Below, piece by piece: positions 18,251 to 25,953 of a stretch of 64,000 nt of DNA. The position numbers were made by a program, and so were the translations under genes. Numbering within the stretch: position 1 is the stretch's first letter; each line of letters begins with the position of its first letter. A model generated the notes under the pieces. It did not search any database. It was not told where the DNA came from and saw only the letters and a list, made by a program, of their open reading frames with translations. Origin of the DNA: Paractinoplanes deccanensis (GTDB lineage Bacteria; Actinomycetota; Actinomycetes; Mycobacteriales; Micromonosporaceae). The stretch covers positions 30,542 through 94,541 of the forward strand of contig NZ_BOMI01000188.1 in assembly GCF_016862115.1 (NCBI RefSeq), written 5' to 3'.

Positions 18251-19279
18251 ATGGGGAAGCAGCGGCAGGCAGGTCTCGAGCCCAGCCTCGCACGTCCGGC
18301 CGAGCCCGTGGGCCCGGCGTCGGCCCGGTCCCTGCTCTGGTCCGATCTGTCCATCCTGGCGGTCGCGATCATCTGGGGCTCGAGCTACGTGGTCATGCAG
18401 GTCGTGGGCGACCGGGTCCCCGCCGCCGCGTTCCTGGCGTTGCGGTTCCTCACCGCGCTGCCCGTCGTGCTGCTGCTGGCCGCGCCGACGCTGCGCCGGC
18501 TCAACCGCAAGGAGCTGCTGGCCGGCGCGGCCTTCGGCGCCATGCTCTACGGCATCCTGATCCTCGAGACGGTCGGTGTCCAGCACACCTCGGCGGCCAA
18601 CGCCGGCTTCCTGATCACCGTCTCCGTGGTCCTGGTCCCCGTGCTCGAGCGTCTGCTCGGCGGCCGGGCACAGCCCAGGGTGGTCTACGGCGCCACGATG
18701 GCGGCGCTGTTCGGCTGCGCGCTGCTGCTGCTGAACGACGGCATCCACCCACGGTCGGGTGACCTCATCATCCTGGGCGCCGCGATGATCCGGGCCACCC
18801 AGATCACCCTGTTCGGCCGGCACGTGCACGGCCAGTCCATCCAGAACCTCACCGCGGTCGAGTTCGTCGTGGTGGTCGTGCTCGCGACGCTCACCTCGGT
18901 GGCCACCGGCGACCCGGTGTGGGAGGTGGCCGGGCAGGTCGACGGCCGGTCCTGGCTGCTCATCGTCTACCTCGGCGTCCTCGGCACGGCCTTCGCGTTC
19001 TTCGTGCAGTTGCGCTCGGCCCGGCTGTCCAGCTCGACCCGCGTCGGGCTGATCCTGTGCACCGAGCCGGTCTTCGCCACCGCCTTCGCGATCGGCGCGG
19101 CCGGCGAGTCGCTCGGGCTGCTGCAGGGCCTCGGCGGCTTCCTGATGGTCGCTGCGGCTCTCGTCGGCCGGGCGGCCGAGCGCTCGGGGCGGGAATCGCG
19201 CAGGCAGGGACCCCCGGCGGGTAATGTGTCGGCACACGAAGCCGACCCCTTACCGCTGAATGGATCTCGTGACACTTGA
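18251..19279 (+). CDS. fthC: EamA/DMT-family exporter (fluorothreonine export candidate)
   Basis: This 342-residue protein has the ten-helix pattern of EamA drug/metabolite transporters, with two repeats beginning near LAVAIIWGSSYVVMQ and DLIILGAAMIRATQ. The family exports amino acids and metabolites. The S. cattleya fluorothreonine locus contains an exporter, FthC, linked to fluorothreonine tolerance, and this gene holds the same neighbourhood. ATG 18251 was chosen over upstream in-frame codons because GGGGGAAGG lies at proper spacing. The 3' end overlaps the start of the XRE-cupin regulator gene. Confidence 0.85.
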   Translation: MGKQRQAGLEPSLARPAEPVGPASARSLLWSDLSILAVAIIWGSSYVVMQVVGDRVPAAAFLALRFLTALPVVLLLAAPTLRRLNRKELLAGAAFGAMLYGILILETVGVQHTSAANAGFLITVSVVLVPVLERLLGGRAQPRVVYGATMAALFGCALLLLNDGIHPRSGDLIILGAAMIRATQITLFGRHVHGQSIQNLTAVEFVVVVVLATLTSVATGDPVWEVAGQVDGRSWLLIVYLGVLGTAFAFFVQLRSARLSSSTRVGLILCTEPVFATAFAIGAAGESLGLLQGLGGFLMVAAALVGRAAERSGRESRRQGPPAGNVSAHEADPLPLNGSRDT

Positions 19280-19874
19280 GAGCTACGGGCCACCGGCCGC
19301 CGGGATGGGCGCCGCGGTCGGCCGGGAGATCCGCCGGTTCCGGGAGGCCCGGCGCATGTCCGTCTCCGAGCTCGCCCGCCGGGCCGAGGTCAGCAAGGGG
19401 ACGCTGTCCCGGCTCGAGGCCGGTCTCGGCAACCCGACCATCGAGACGATCGCGTCGATCGCCGTCGCGCTGCGGCTGCCGCTCGGGGATCTGATCCCGA
19501 CCTCGGCGCCCGGCACGCCCACCCTGCAGCGCGGCAGCCCCGACCCCGACTACAGCCGGCAGGAGCTGCTGCAGCGGATCGGTCCCGGGGTGATGACCGA
19601 GATCTGGCGGGTACGGATCACCCCGGCCGAGGGCTTCGTGGAGAGCCCGCCGCACGCTGCCGGCACGGTGGAATACCTGCTGGTCACCCGGGGCGTGCTG
19701 CGCGCCGGCCCGGACGGCGCGCTCAGCGAGGTGCGGGCCGGCGACTTCCTGGTGTTCCCGGCCGACGTGCCCCATCGGTACGAGGTGGCGCGGGGCCCGG
19801 CCGAGGCGAGCCTGGTGATGACCTACCCGGCGATGAACGCGTCCGGAGCCACCGTGCACGCGGGCGCCTCCTAG
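19260..19874 (+). CDS. XRE-family regulator with C-terminal cupin domain
   Basis: This 204-residue protein has an N-terminal helix-turn-helix (about 20-75: IRRFREARRMSVSELARRAEVSKGTLSRLEAG) and a C-terminal cupin (about 125-195, including VRAGDFLVFPADVPHRYE). XRE-cupin proteins sense small molecules through the cupin and often control export or catabolic genes next to them. It overlaps the exporter gene by 20 bp, so the two are cotranscribed, and it probably controls the exporter or the divergent editing gene. An in-frame GTG at 19269 is an alternative start. Fluorothreonine or a related amino acid as ligand is only a guess. Confidence 0.85.
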   Translation: MDLVTLESYGPPAAGMGAAVGREIRRFREARRMSVSELARRAEVSKGTLSRLEAGLGNPTIETIASIAVALRLPLGDLIPTSAPGTPTLQRGSPDPDYSRQELLQRIGPGVMTEIWRVRITPAEGFVESPPHAAGTVEYLLVTRGVLRAGPDGALSEVRAGDFLVFPADVPHRYEVARGPAEASLVMTYPAMNASGATVHAGAS

Positions 19875-19892
19875 CCGGTGCCGAAAGCACAT

Positions 19893-19920
19893 CGAAGGTC
19901 GTAGGCGGATGCGACCTTCG
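19893..19920. terminator. Weak hairpin after XRE-cupin gene
   Basis: A 9-bp perfect stem (CGAAGGTCG at 19893-19901 with CGACCTTCG at 19912-19920) closes a 10-base loop 18 bp after the stop codon. There is no T-run, which is common in high-GC actinobacteria. Confidence 0.4.
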
Positions 19921-19960
19921 CGCCACACCGGACGGCGGCGCGGGGGCCGACAATGAAGAG

Positions 19961-20704
19961 GTGGCTCGGACGATCGAGGTTCCGGTGCTGCGCCGCGGGT
20001 ATCACTGCGATCCGGCGCGCGGCGGCTGCCTCGTAGAGATGGCCGGTACCCTGCCCGGCGGCCCGTGGACCGACCGGTCCGAGCGGCTGCATCCCCTGCT
20101 GGCGACCGTGTGCCGCGCGGTCAACGACCGGCTCGCCGACACCGCGCGCGGCACCGTGCTGATCGCGGTGCCGTGGCTGGCCGGCACAGCGATGGCCGGC
20201 ACAGCAATGGCCGGCACAGCGACAGCCGGCACGGCGACGGCCCGCACAGCGACAGCCGGCACGGCGACGGCCCGCACAGCGGCAGCCGGCACGACGGCGG
20301 CCGACACGCCGATGGCCGGCCGCGCGCTCGGCGCCGCTCTGGCCCGCCTGGTCGCCTCGCACGCCGGAATGCCGGCGCCGGCCCGGGCGCTGCGGGGACG
20401 CGCGGCCCGGCAGGCGGTCCGCCGGCTGGCCGCACGGCCCGACGCGGACGAACGGCTGCGGGCCCTGCTGGCCGACGCGATCAACCTGGCCCGCACGTCG
20501 GCCGGCCTGCCCGTCATGCCCGCCGGCGCGCTGGACCGGCCGCTCACGGTGACGCGGCTGCCGGTGCGGGTCGAGGCCGTACGCGACACCGAGCTGTTCA
20601 CCGTGCTGCACTGCCGCGCCGAGCTCGCCGGCTGGCCGGCGGAGCTGCGAGCGGCCTGGCAGGCCGCCCAGCCGCCCGGGCGCCGTTGCCCGGTGGCGGG
20701 GTGA
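19961..20704 (+). CDS. Conserved actinobacterial hypothetical protein with internal AGTA(M/T)-type repeat
   Basis: I do not recognise a function. The 247-residue protein starts with RRGYHCDPARGGCLVEMAG, a cysteine-containing block I recall from conserved hypothetical proteins of actinobacteria, followed by HPLLATVCRAVNDR. Residues about 74-118 are a low-complexity stretch made by nine 15-bp tandem units in the DNA. The C-terminal half is Ala/Arg/Leu-rich and probably helical. No signal peptide or membrane segment is visible. The GTG start is supported by the preceding GAAGAG. It converges with the response regulator gene, their stops being 1 bp apart. Confidence 0.65.
   Translation: MARTIEVPVLRRGYHCDPARGGCLVEMAGTLPGGPWTDRSERLHPLLATVCRAVNDRLADTARGTVLIAVPWLAGTAMAGTAMAGTATAGTATARTATAGTATARTAAAGTTAADTPMAGRALGAALARLVASHAGMPAPARALRGRAARQAVRRLAARPDADERLRALLADAINLARTSAGLPVMPAGALDRPLTVTRLPVRVEAVRDTELFTVLHCRAELAGWPAELRAAWQAAQPPGRRCPVAG
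20179..20313 (+). repeat. Nine 15-bp tandem repeats inside a coding sequence
   Basis: Consecutive units at 20179, 20194, 20209, 20224, 20239, 20254, 20269, 20284 and 20299 vary around GGCCGGCACAGCGAC. The period is a multiple of three, so each unit adds five residues (AGTAM/AGTAT/ARTAT). Units 4 and 6 are identical and units 5 and 7 differ by one base, suggesting that a 30-bp pair was duplicated. Confidence 0.95.
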
Positions 20705-20705
20705 C

Positions 20706-21434
20706 TCAGGTCAATCCGGCCTTCGCGGCCCGGCGTACGGCGTCGGTCCGCGACGTCGCGCCGAGCTTGGCGTAGATGTTGGTCAGGTGCCGCTTGACGG
20801 TGCCCTCGGCGATGAAGAGCTTGGCGGCGATCGCCGAGTTGCGCATGCCGTCGGCCACGAGGGTGAGGACCTCGGCCTCGCGGTGCGACAGGATCGGCTC
20901 GCTGTTCGCGCGGAGCCGGTCGACCGTCTCCCGCGAGACGGAGAGCACCACATGGTCCTCGTGCTGGTCGACCACCCGGATGGTGGTGAGCAACTCGTCG
21001 AGGCTCGTGTTCTTCAGGATGTACGCGTGCGCGCCGGACGCGAGCAGGTGCTCCACCCGGCGTGGGTCGTCCCGGGCCGCGAGAATCACCAGCTTGGCCT
21101 CCGGCACGGCGTGCCGCAGCATCCGCAGCTGGTCGAGCGCCTGCGGGTCGGCCGCGTCGAGGCCCACCAGCAGCACGTCCGGACGGTGGTGGCGCAGGGC
21201 GTGGTCGGCCACGGCATCCGCGTCGGCGGCGCCGACGACGTGGATGCCGGGCTGCTTCTCGAGCAGGCCGGCAAGGCCCTCGCGGAACAGGCCCGGCTCA
21301 TCGACCAGGGCCACGGTGATCCGGGTGGCCGGGCGGGACGGATCGGCCACGAGGTGGCCGTTCCCGGTCGGGTGGAGCATCAGGGCTCCGTTGGTGTAAG
21401 GCTGGGCAGTCTTCTCGGTGTGGTCGTGGGTCAT
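20706..21434 (-). CDS. NarL/LuxR-type response regulator with atypical receiver domain
   Basis: This 242-residue protein has a receiver-like domain (about 40-155) and a LuxR helix-turn-helix (about 180-238: LSHREAEVLTLVADGMRNSAIAAKLFIAEGTVKRHLTNIYAKLGATSRTDAV). In the receiver the normal phosphorylated aspartate is replaced: the segment reads RPDVLLVGLDAAD where family members read RPDVVLLDLRMP. The acidic pair is VDE instead of DD. The lysine in AYILKNTS is kept. It is therefore probably controlled without aspartyl phosphorylation, perhaps by ligand binding. No histidine kinase is adjacent. ATG 21434 is preferred over a start at 21467 because CAGGAGCT lies at proper spacing. It sits inside the fluorine locus. 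Confidence 0.88.
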   Translation of the reverse strand: MTHDHTEKTAQPYTNGALMLHPTGNGHLVADPSRPATRITVALVDEPGLFREGLAGLLEKQPGIHVVGAADADAVADHALRHHRPDVLLVGLDAADPQALDQLRMLRHAVPEAKLVILAARDDPRRVEHLLASGAHAYILKNTSLDELLTTIRVVDQHEDHVVLSVSRETVDRLRANSEPILSHREAEVLTLVADGMRNSAIAAKLFIAEGTVKRHLTNIYAKLGATSRTDAVRRAAKAGLT

Positions 21435-21863
21435 CGCACAGCTCCTGGCCGATGATTCGTTCAGCACTCACCGTTCGCCTGATCGAATGCCGTCACCTGC
21501 CTGGTGGCGGCCCGAAACGCCGCGGCCGGGCATCGCCGGGCCATGGCGCGCTGGGTGGTGTCAGCCGGTCCCGTGCGGATTGCTCCTGGTACTTCGGCTC
21601 AACTCTCTCCCCCCGTCCTGAGTCGTTAGCGCCGCCGTGCACGGTTCATTCACCCGTAGGCACGCCTACCAATAGTGCGGTAGCCCCGGCGACAAGTAAA
21701 GGTCAGTGTCAGTCCCCGGACCGGCGTACCTGATCTGCTACGAAAGACACATGCCCGGCTGCCATCTCGATCAATATCCCTGCTTCTTCTCAGATTTCTC
21801 CGAGTGAGCTTTCATCACGATTGGCGGGCGCGCCGCCCGACCTTGATTACTCGGAGGAAAACG
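21435..21863. promoter_or_regulatory. Intergenic region between response regulator and adenine phosphoribosyltransferase genes
   Basis: These 429 bp lie between divergent genes. An inverted repeat GTAGGC-AC-GCCTAC is at 21656-21669, and a second GGTAG half-site is at 21680-21684; together they could be an operator for the LuxR-type regulator. CTACGAAAG at 21738-21746 matches the exporter promoter region. I looked for the fluoride (crcB) riboswitch pattern and did not find it. No convincing gene is present. Confidence 0.45.
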
Positions 21864-22394
21864 ATGGCATCGCCGATCAACATCGACACGATCCCGCCGG
21901 TGCGGGTGTTCCCGGACTTCCCGGAGCCGGGAGTCGCCTTTCAAGATCTCGCCCCGCTCTACGCCGAGCCCGGGCTCCTCGCCCGGCTCGGTGACGCGCT
22001 CGTGGAGCCGTTCGCCGGCGCGTTCGACACGGTCCTCGCCCTCGAGGCGCGCGGCTTCGTCATCGGCACCGCGGTGGCCGCCGCGAGCCGCAGCCCGCTC
22101 GTGCTGGCGCGCAAGGCGGGCAAGCTGCCGGGAGCTTTGCACAGGAGCAAATACGCGCTCGAGTACGGCTCGGCCGAGCTCACCGTCCAACATGGTGCCT
22201 TGCCGCCGGGCGCGCGGGTCCTGCTCGTCGACGACGTGCTGGCCACCGGGGGCACGATGGCCGCGGCGGCCGAGCTGGCCCGGCAGTCGGGCGCGACCGT
22301 CGCCGGTTGCGGTGTGATTCTGGAGCTCGTCACGCTCGGTGGCCGGAAGCGGCTCGCGCCGAATCCCGTCACCTCCCTGCTCACCGTGCCGTGA
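21864..22394 (+). CDS. apt: Adenine phosphoribosyltransferase
   Basis: This 176-residue type I phosphoribosyltransferase has FPDFPEPGVAFQDL near the N-terminus, LEARGFVIGTAVA, and the PRPP-binding loop VLLVDDVLATGGTM. It turns adenine and PRPP into AMP. In the fluorine pathway, phosphorolysis of 5'-fluoro-5'-deoxyadenosine releases adenine, so this enzyme would return the base to the nucleotide pool and pull the sequence forward. The ATG follows CGGAGGAAA. The next gene on the same strand is the fluorinase, 194 bp downstream. Confidence 0.93.
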   Translation: MASPINIDTIPPVRVFPDFPEPGVAFQDLAPLYAEPGLLARLGDALVEPFAGAFDTVLALEARGFVIGTAVAAASRSPLVLARKAGKLPGALHRSKYALEYGSAELTVQHGALPPGARVLLVDDVLATGGTMAAAAELARQSGATVAGCGVILELVTLGGRKRLAPNPVTSLLTVP

Positions 22395-22478
22395 TCCCAT
22401 CCGGGCACTGTCGCGATACATCCAAAGTCGCATTCCGACGGGCCGGAACGTGCGCCGGGAACGACACCGGCATACGTC

Positions 22479-22508
22479 TTGTTGGGCGCTCACCCCGATG
22501 ACTAGCTT
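22479..22508 (+). promoter_or_regulatory. Candidate fluorinase promoter
   Basis: TTGTTG at 22479-22484 and TAGCTT at 22503-22508 are separated by 18 bp, a fair actinobacterial -35/-10 pair. The ATG lies 81 bp further on. TAGCTTG also occurs upstream of the MTAP gene (28746-28752) and, on the other strand, upstream of the SAH hydrolase gene, but those copies lack a good -35. Confidence 0.45.
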
Positions 22509-22588
22509 GGATAACGAAGGGCGGCGGCCGGAGGGAAATCGCGCCGCTATTTCCAGCATCCCCGTATTTGTTGCACGGAGGGAAAAGC

Positions 22589-23485
22589 ATGTCCACAAAT
22601 GGTAGGCCGATTATCGCCTTCATGAGCGACCTGGGCACCACGGATGATTCCGTGGCTCAGTGCAAGGGCCTCATGCTGAGCATCTGCCCGAGCGTCACCA
22701 TCGTCGACGTGTGCCACACGATGACACCGTGGGACGTCGTCGAGGGCGCGCGCTACATCGTCGACCTTCCGCGGTTCTTCCCGGAGGGCACGGTGTTCGC
22801 CACCACCACCTACCCGGCGACCGGCACCGGCACCCGCTCGGTGGCGCTGCGGATCAAGCAGGCGGCACAGGGTGGAGCCCGCGGCCAGTGGGCCGGCTCG
22901 GGCGCCGGCTTCGAGCGTGCCGAGGGCTCCTACATCTACATCGCGCCCAACAACGGCCTGCTCACGACGGTCATCGAGGAGCACGGCTACATCGAGGCGT
23001 ACGAGGTCAGCAACACCAAGGTGATCCCGGCCGACCCGGAGCCGACCTTCTACAGCCGCGAGATGGTGGCGATCCCCTCGGCGCACCTGGCCGCCGGCTT
23101 CCCCCTCAACGAGGTGGGCCGGGCGCTCAAGGACGACGAGATCGTCCGGTTCGACCGCGCGAAGCCGAGCACGGTCACCGACGGGGTGCTCAACGGCGTC
23201 ATCACCAACGTCGACCACCCGTTCGGCAACCTCTGGACCAACATCCACCGCTCCGATCTGGAGAAGGCCGGCATCGGCTACCAGACGCAACTCAAGGTGC
23301 TGCTGGACGGCGTGCTCACGTTCGACCTGCCCCTGGTGCCGACGTTCGCCGACGCCGGGAAGATCGGTGACCCGGTGATCTACATCAACAGCCGCGGCTA
23401 TCTGGCGATCGCCCGCAACGCCGCCCCGCTGGCGTACCCGTACAACCTCAAGGCCGGCCTCTCGGTAGCCGTGACAAAGGCCTGA
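22589..23485 (+). CDS. flA: Fluorinase (5'-fluoro-5'-deoxyadenosine synthase)
   Basis: This 298-residue protein forms a C-F bond from fluoride and S-adenosylmethionine, giving 5'-fluoro-5'-deoxyadenosine and L-methionine. Compared from memory with the 299-residue S. cattleya enzyme, it keeps Asp14, Trp48, Tyr75, Thr78, Phe154, Ser156 (equivalent to fluoride-binding Ser158), Asp209 and Asn214. It also keeps the fluorinase insertion loop at about 90-112 (KQAAQGGARGQW and following), which the related SAM hydroxide adenosyltransferases and the chlorinase SalL lack. The main differences are in residues 188-207 and the C-terminal tail. ATG 22589 follows GGAGGGAAAAGC. A strong hairpin lies immediately downstream. 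This is the key gene of the window. Confidence 0.97.
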   Translation: MSTNGRPIIAFMSDLGTTDDSVAQCKGLMLSICPSVTIVDVCHTMTPWDVVEGARYIVDLPRFFPEGTVFATTTYPATGTGTRSVALRIKQAAQGGARGQWAGSGAGFERAEGSYIYIAPNNGLLTTVIEEHGYIEAYEVSNTKVIPADPEPTFYSREMVAIPSAHLAAGFPLNEVGRALKDDEIVRFDRAKPSTVTDGVLNGVITNVDHPFGNLWTNIHRSDLEKAGIGYQTQLKVLLDGVLTFDLPLVPTFADAGKIGDPVIYINSRGYLAIARNAAPLAYPYNLKAGLSVAVTKA

Positions 23486-23495
23486 TTCCGCCCCG

Positions 23496-23530
23496 GCGGG
23501 CCGGCACGGACGAGGTCCGTGCCGGCCCGC
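23496..23530. terminator. Strong hairpin after fluorinase gene
   Basis: A 16-bp perfect GC-rich stem (23496-23511 with 23515-23530) closes a GAG loop, 11 bp after the fluorinase stop. It probably terminates or attenuates transcription before the antiporter gene, or protects the fluorinase mRNA 3' end. Confidence 0.8.
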
Positions 23531-23561
23531 TGTTCTTCGCCGGAATACCCGGAGGAACGTC

Positions 23562-24923
23562 GTGAGCCTCTCCACTCAACAGATAGCCACCATGGTGGCC
23601 GCCATCGCCGTCGTCGTGTTCGTCGCGCACGCGGTGGGCATGCTCTTCGCCCGGCTCCGCCAGCCGGTCGTGGTCGGCGAGATCCTCGGCGGCCTGCTCT
23701 TCGGCCCGACCGTGCTCGGGCTGTTCGCCCCCGGTGTGCAGGAGGCGCTGTTTCCCAAGACCGGGCCCGTCCCGGCGATCCTCGCCGGGCTGGCCCAGCT
23801 CGGCATGCTGCTGCTGATGTTCGTGACCGGCAGCGAGCTCGGGGTGACCACCGCGGCCCGCGACCGGCGCACGATCGGCCTGGTCACCATCACCGGGCTC
23901 GTGCTGCCCTTCGGCGCCGGGCTCGCGGTCGTGGCGATGATGGACCACCACGACCTGGCCGGCCCGGCCGGCAACCGCACGACGACGATCCTGGTCTTCG
24001 CGATCGCCGTCGCGGTCACCAGCATCCCGGTCATCTCCCGGATCATGCTCGATCTGGGCCTGCTCGGCGGCTCCTTCGCCCGGATCGTGCTGGGCGTGGC
24101 CACCCTCGAGGACGTGGCCCTCTACGTGGTGCTCGCCGTGGTGCTGAGCCTGGCCAGCGCGCCGTCCACCGAGTTCGGGCTGTGGCAGCTGATCGGCGTC
24201 GACGGCACCGGCTGGACGATGGGCTATCACGTGACGGCGACGCTGGTCTTCCTCACGGCCTTCCTGTTCTTCGGCACCTCGGTGCTGCGCTTCCTGCTCT
24301 ACGGCGCGCCGCGAGCACTCGCCAAGCGCAACCCGACCGCGTACCGGCTCGTCCTGCTGCTGTTCGCGGTGCTGCTCTGCACGGTCCTGGGGATCAACCC
24401 GATCTTCGGTGCGCTGCTGACCGGAGTCTGCGCCCGGCGCGCCGAACCGGCGGCGCTGCCCGGCGCGAGCGACCTGGGCGGCGACCAGCTGGACTCGTGG
24501 GCCACCATCCGCCGCTTCTCGCTCGCCTTCTTCATCCCGATCTACTTCTTCACGGTCGGCCTCGGCCTCGACCTCGTCCGGGACTTCAGCCCGTTGTTCT
24601 TCGCCTGGTTCTTCGCGCTCTGCTGCGTGGTGAAGGGGCTCAGTGTCCTGCTCGGGGCCCGGCTGGCCGGTCAGTCGCTGCGCTGGTCGGCCGACCTGTC
24701 GATCGCTCTCAACGCGCGCGGCGGCCCGGGCATCGTGCTGGCCACCACGACGCTGGCCGCCGGCGTGGTCAATCAGTCCTTCTACACCTCGATGGTGGTG
24801 CTGTCGGTGCTCACCTCGCAGCTGGCCGGCATCTGGCTGGACCACCGGGCGCAAGCGCTGCGCGACTACGACCGGAGCTCGCGGACCCCGGCATCGGCCC
24901 GCACGGTGCAGCGCACCGGCTGA
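23562..24923 (+). CDS. flH: CPA2-family cation/H+ antiporter
   Basis: This 453-residue membrane protein has about 12-13 helices and the Kef/NapA-type segment RLRQPVVVGEILGGLLFGPTVLG. Later it has SIALNARGGPGIVLATTTLAAGVV, typical of the transport core. Relatives swap Na+ or K+ for protons. The S. cattleya fluorine cluster encodes an antiporter (FlH), and this is its likely counterpart, perhaps balancing pH or ions during fluoride entry. Whether it moves fluoride is unknown. GTG 23562 follows CGGAGGAACG. The stop codon lies within a symmetric terminator shared with the kinase gene. Confidence 0.85.
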   Translation: MSLSTQQIATMVAAIAVVVFVAHAVGMLFARLRQPVVVGEILGGLLFGPTVLGLFAPGVQEALFPKTGPVPAILAGLAQLGMLLLMFVTGSELGVTTAARDRRTIGLVTITGLVLPFGAGLAVVAMMDHHDLAGPAGNRTTTILVFAIAVAVTSIPVISRIMLDLGLLGGSFARIVLGVATLEDVALYVVLAVVLSLASAPSTEFGLWQLIGVDGTGWTMGYHVTATLVFLTAFLFFGTSVLRFLLYGAPRALAKRNPTAYRLVLLLFAVLLCTVLGINPIFGALLTGVCARRAEPAALPGASDLGGDQLDSWATIRRFSLAFFIPIYFFTVGLGLDLVRDFSPLFFAWFFALCCVVKGLSVLLGARLAGQSLRWSADLSIALNARGGPGIVLATTTLAAGVVNQSFYTSMVVLSVLTSQLAGIWLDHRAQALRDYDRSSRTPASARTVQRTG

Positions 24924-24978
24924 GGGCGCACGAAAGCGGGGGCCGGATCAACCCGGCCCCCGCTTTCGCGCGCCCTCA
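24921..24978. terminator. Bidirectional terminator spanning both stop codons
   Basis: A 26-bp stem with one mismatch (24921-24946 with 24953-24978) closes a six-base loop. Its two ends are the stop codons of the antiporter gene and the adenosine kinase gene, so the hairpin serves both converging transcripts. Confidence 0.9.
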
Positions 24979-25953
24979 GCCGGGCAGCAACGCACCGATC
25001 TCGGCGGCCGCCAGCGCGCCGTAGGCGCCGGTCAGCTCGGAGATCAGCCGCGCCCGGTCCGTCTCGTAGTCCTGCGGGCCCACGGTCCGCAACACCGCGG
25101 CGGCCAGCACGCAGCCCAGCTGGGCGGCGCGCTCCGGCGAGGCGCCCGCGCCGGCCGCGGCGAGGAAGCCGGCCCGGAAGGCGTCGCCGACCCCGGTCGG
25201 GTCGATCACCTCGGTGACCGTGACGGCCGGGACCCGAACCGGTGGGTGGCCGGCCCGGTCGACGCGGGCGCCCCGCTCGGCCAGCGTCGTCACCCAGGCG
25301 CCGACCCGGGTCAGCGTCTCCCGTTCGGTCCATTCGGTCTTCTGCAGCAGCAGCGCGTGCTCGTACTCGTTGGTGAACAGATAGTCGGCCCCCTCGACGA
25401 GGCGCCGGATGTCCTTGCCGTCCAGCACGGCGACCTGCTGGGAGGGGTCCGCCACGAACCGGTAGCGGCGCTCCCGGCACTCCTCGGTGTGCCGCAGCAT
25501 CGCCTCCGGATCGTTCGGCCCGATGACGACGTGGCCGACCTCGCCCAGCCGGTCGACCGTGGGCCGCAGCTCCAGCAGCCGGGCCTCGGTCATCGCGCCG
25601 GGATAGAAGGACGCCACCTGGTTGCCGTCGGCATCGGTGATGCACTGGAAACGGGCGGTGTGCAGGTGCTCGGAGCGCCGGACGGCCGCGATGTCGACGC
25701 CGTTGCGCTCCAGCCAGGAGCCGTAGTCGGCGAAGTCGTGGCCGGCCGCGGCGAGCACCGCGGGGTGCCGGCCGAGCCGGGCCAGCCCGAGCGCGATGTT
25801 GGCCGCGACGCCGCCACGGCGCACCTGCATCGAGTCGACCAGGAAGGACAGCGACAGCCGGTCCAGCGACCCCGGCACCAGCTGGTCGACGAAGCGGCCC
25901 GGGAACGTGCTGAGATGGTCGACCGCGATCGAGCCGGTCACGAGGACGGTCAC
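24976..25953 (-). CDS. adoK: Adenosine kinase (PfkB family)
   Basis: This 325-residue PfkB-family kinase resembles the mycobacterial adenosine kinase: SIAVDHLSTFPGRF near the start, SLSFLVDSMQVRRGGVAANIA, and the catalytic C-terminal motif DPTGVGDAFRAGF. It phosphorylates adenosine to AMP. Together with the SAH hydrolase encoded in the same operon it removes adenosine and draws SAH hydrolysis forward. Its ATG overlaps the MetK stop by 4 bp, so the two are translationally coupled. Confidence 0.9.
   Translation of the reverse strand: MTVLVTGSIAVDHLSTFPGRFVDQLVPGSLDRLSLSFLVDSMQVRRGGVAANIALGLARLGRHPAVLAAAGHDFADYGSWLERNGVDIAAVRRSEHLHTARFQCITDADGNQVASFYPGAMTEARLLELRPTVDRLGEVGHVVIGPNDPEAMLRHTEECRERRYRFVADPSQQVAVLDGKDIRRLVEGADYLFTNEYEHALLLQKTEWTERETLTRVGAWVTTLAERGARVDRAGHPPVRVPAVTVTEVIDPTGVGDAFRAGFLAAAGAGASPERAAQLGCVLAAAVLRTVGPQDYETDRARLISELTGAYGALAAAEIGALLPG

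Noticed and set aside
21435..22588. Fluoride (crcB) riboswitch near the fluorinase gene
   Set aside because: I looked for the conserved GGNGAUGG...GCUGAUGRCnCCUAC pattern in both intergenic regions and did not find it. A covariance-model search would settle it.
22589..23485. Chlorinase (SalL) or SAM hydroxide adenosyltransferase
   Set aside because: The insertion loop around 90-112 and the Ser156 and Thr78 equivalents are those of fluorinases; SalL and the hydroxide enzymes lack the loop.
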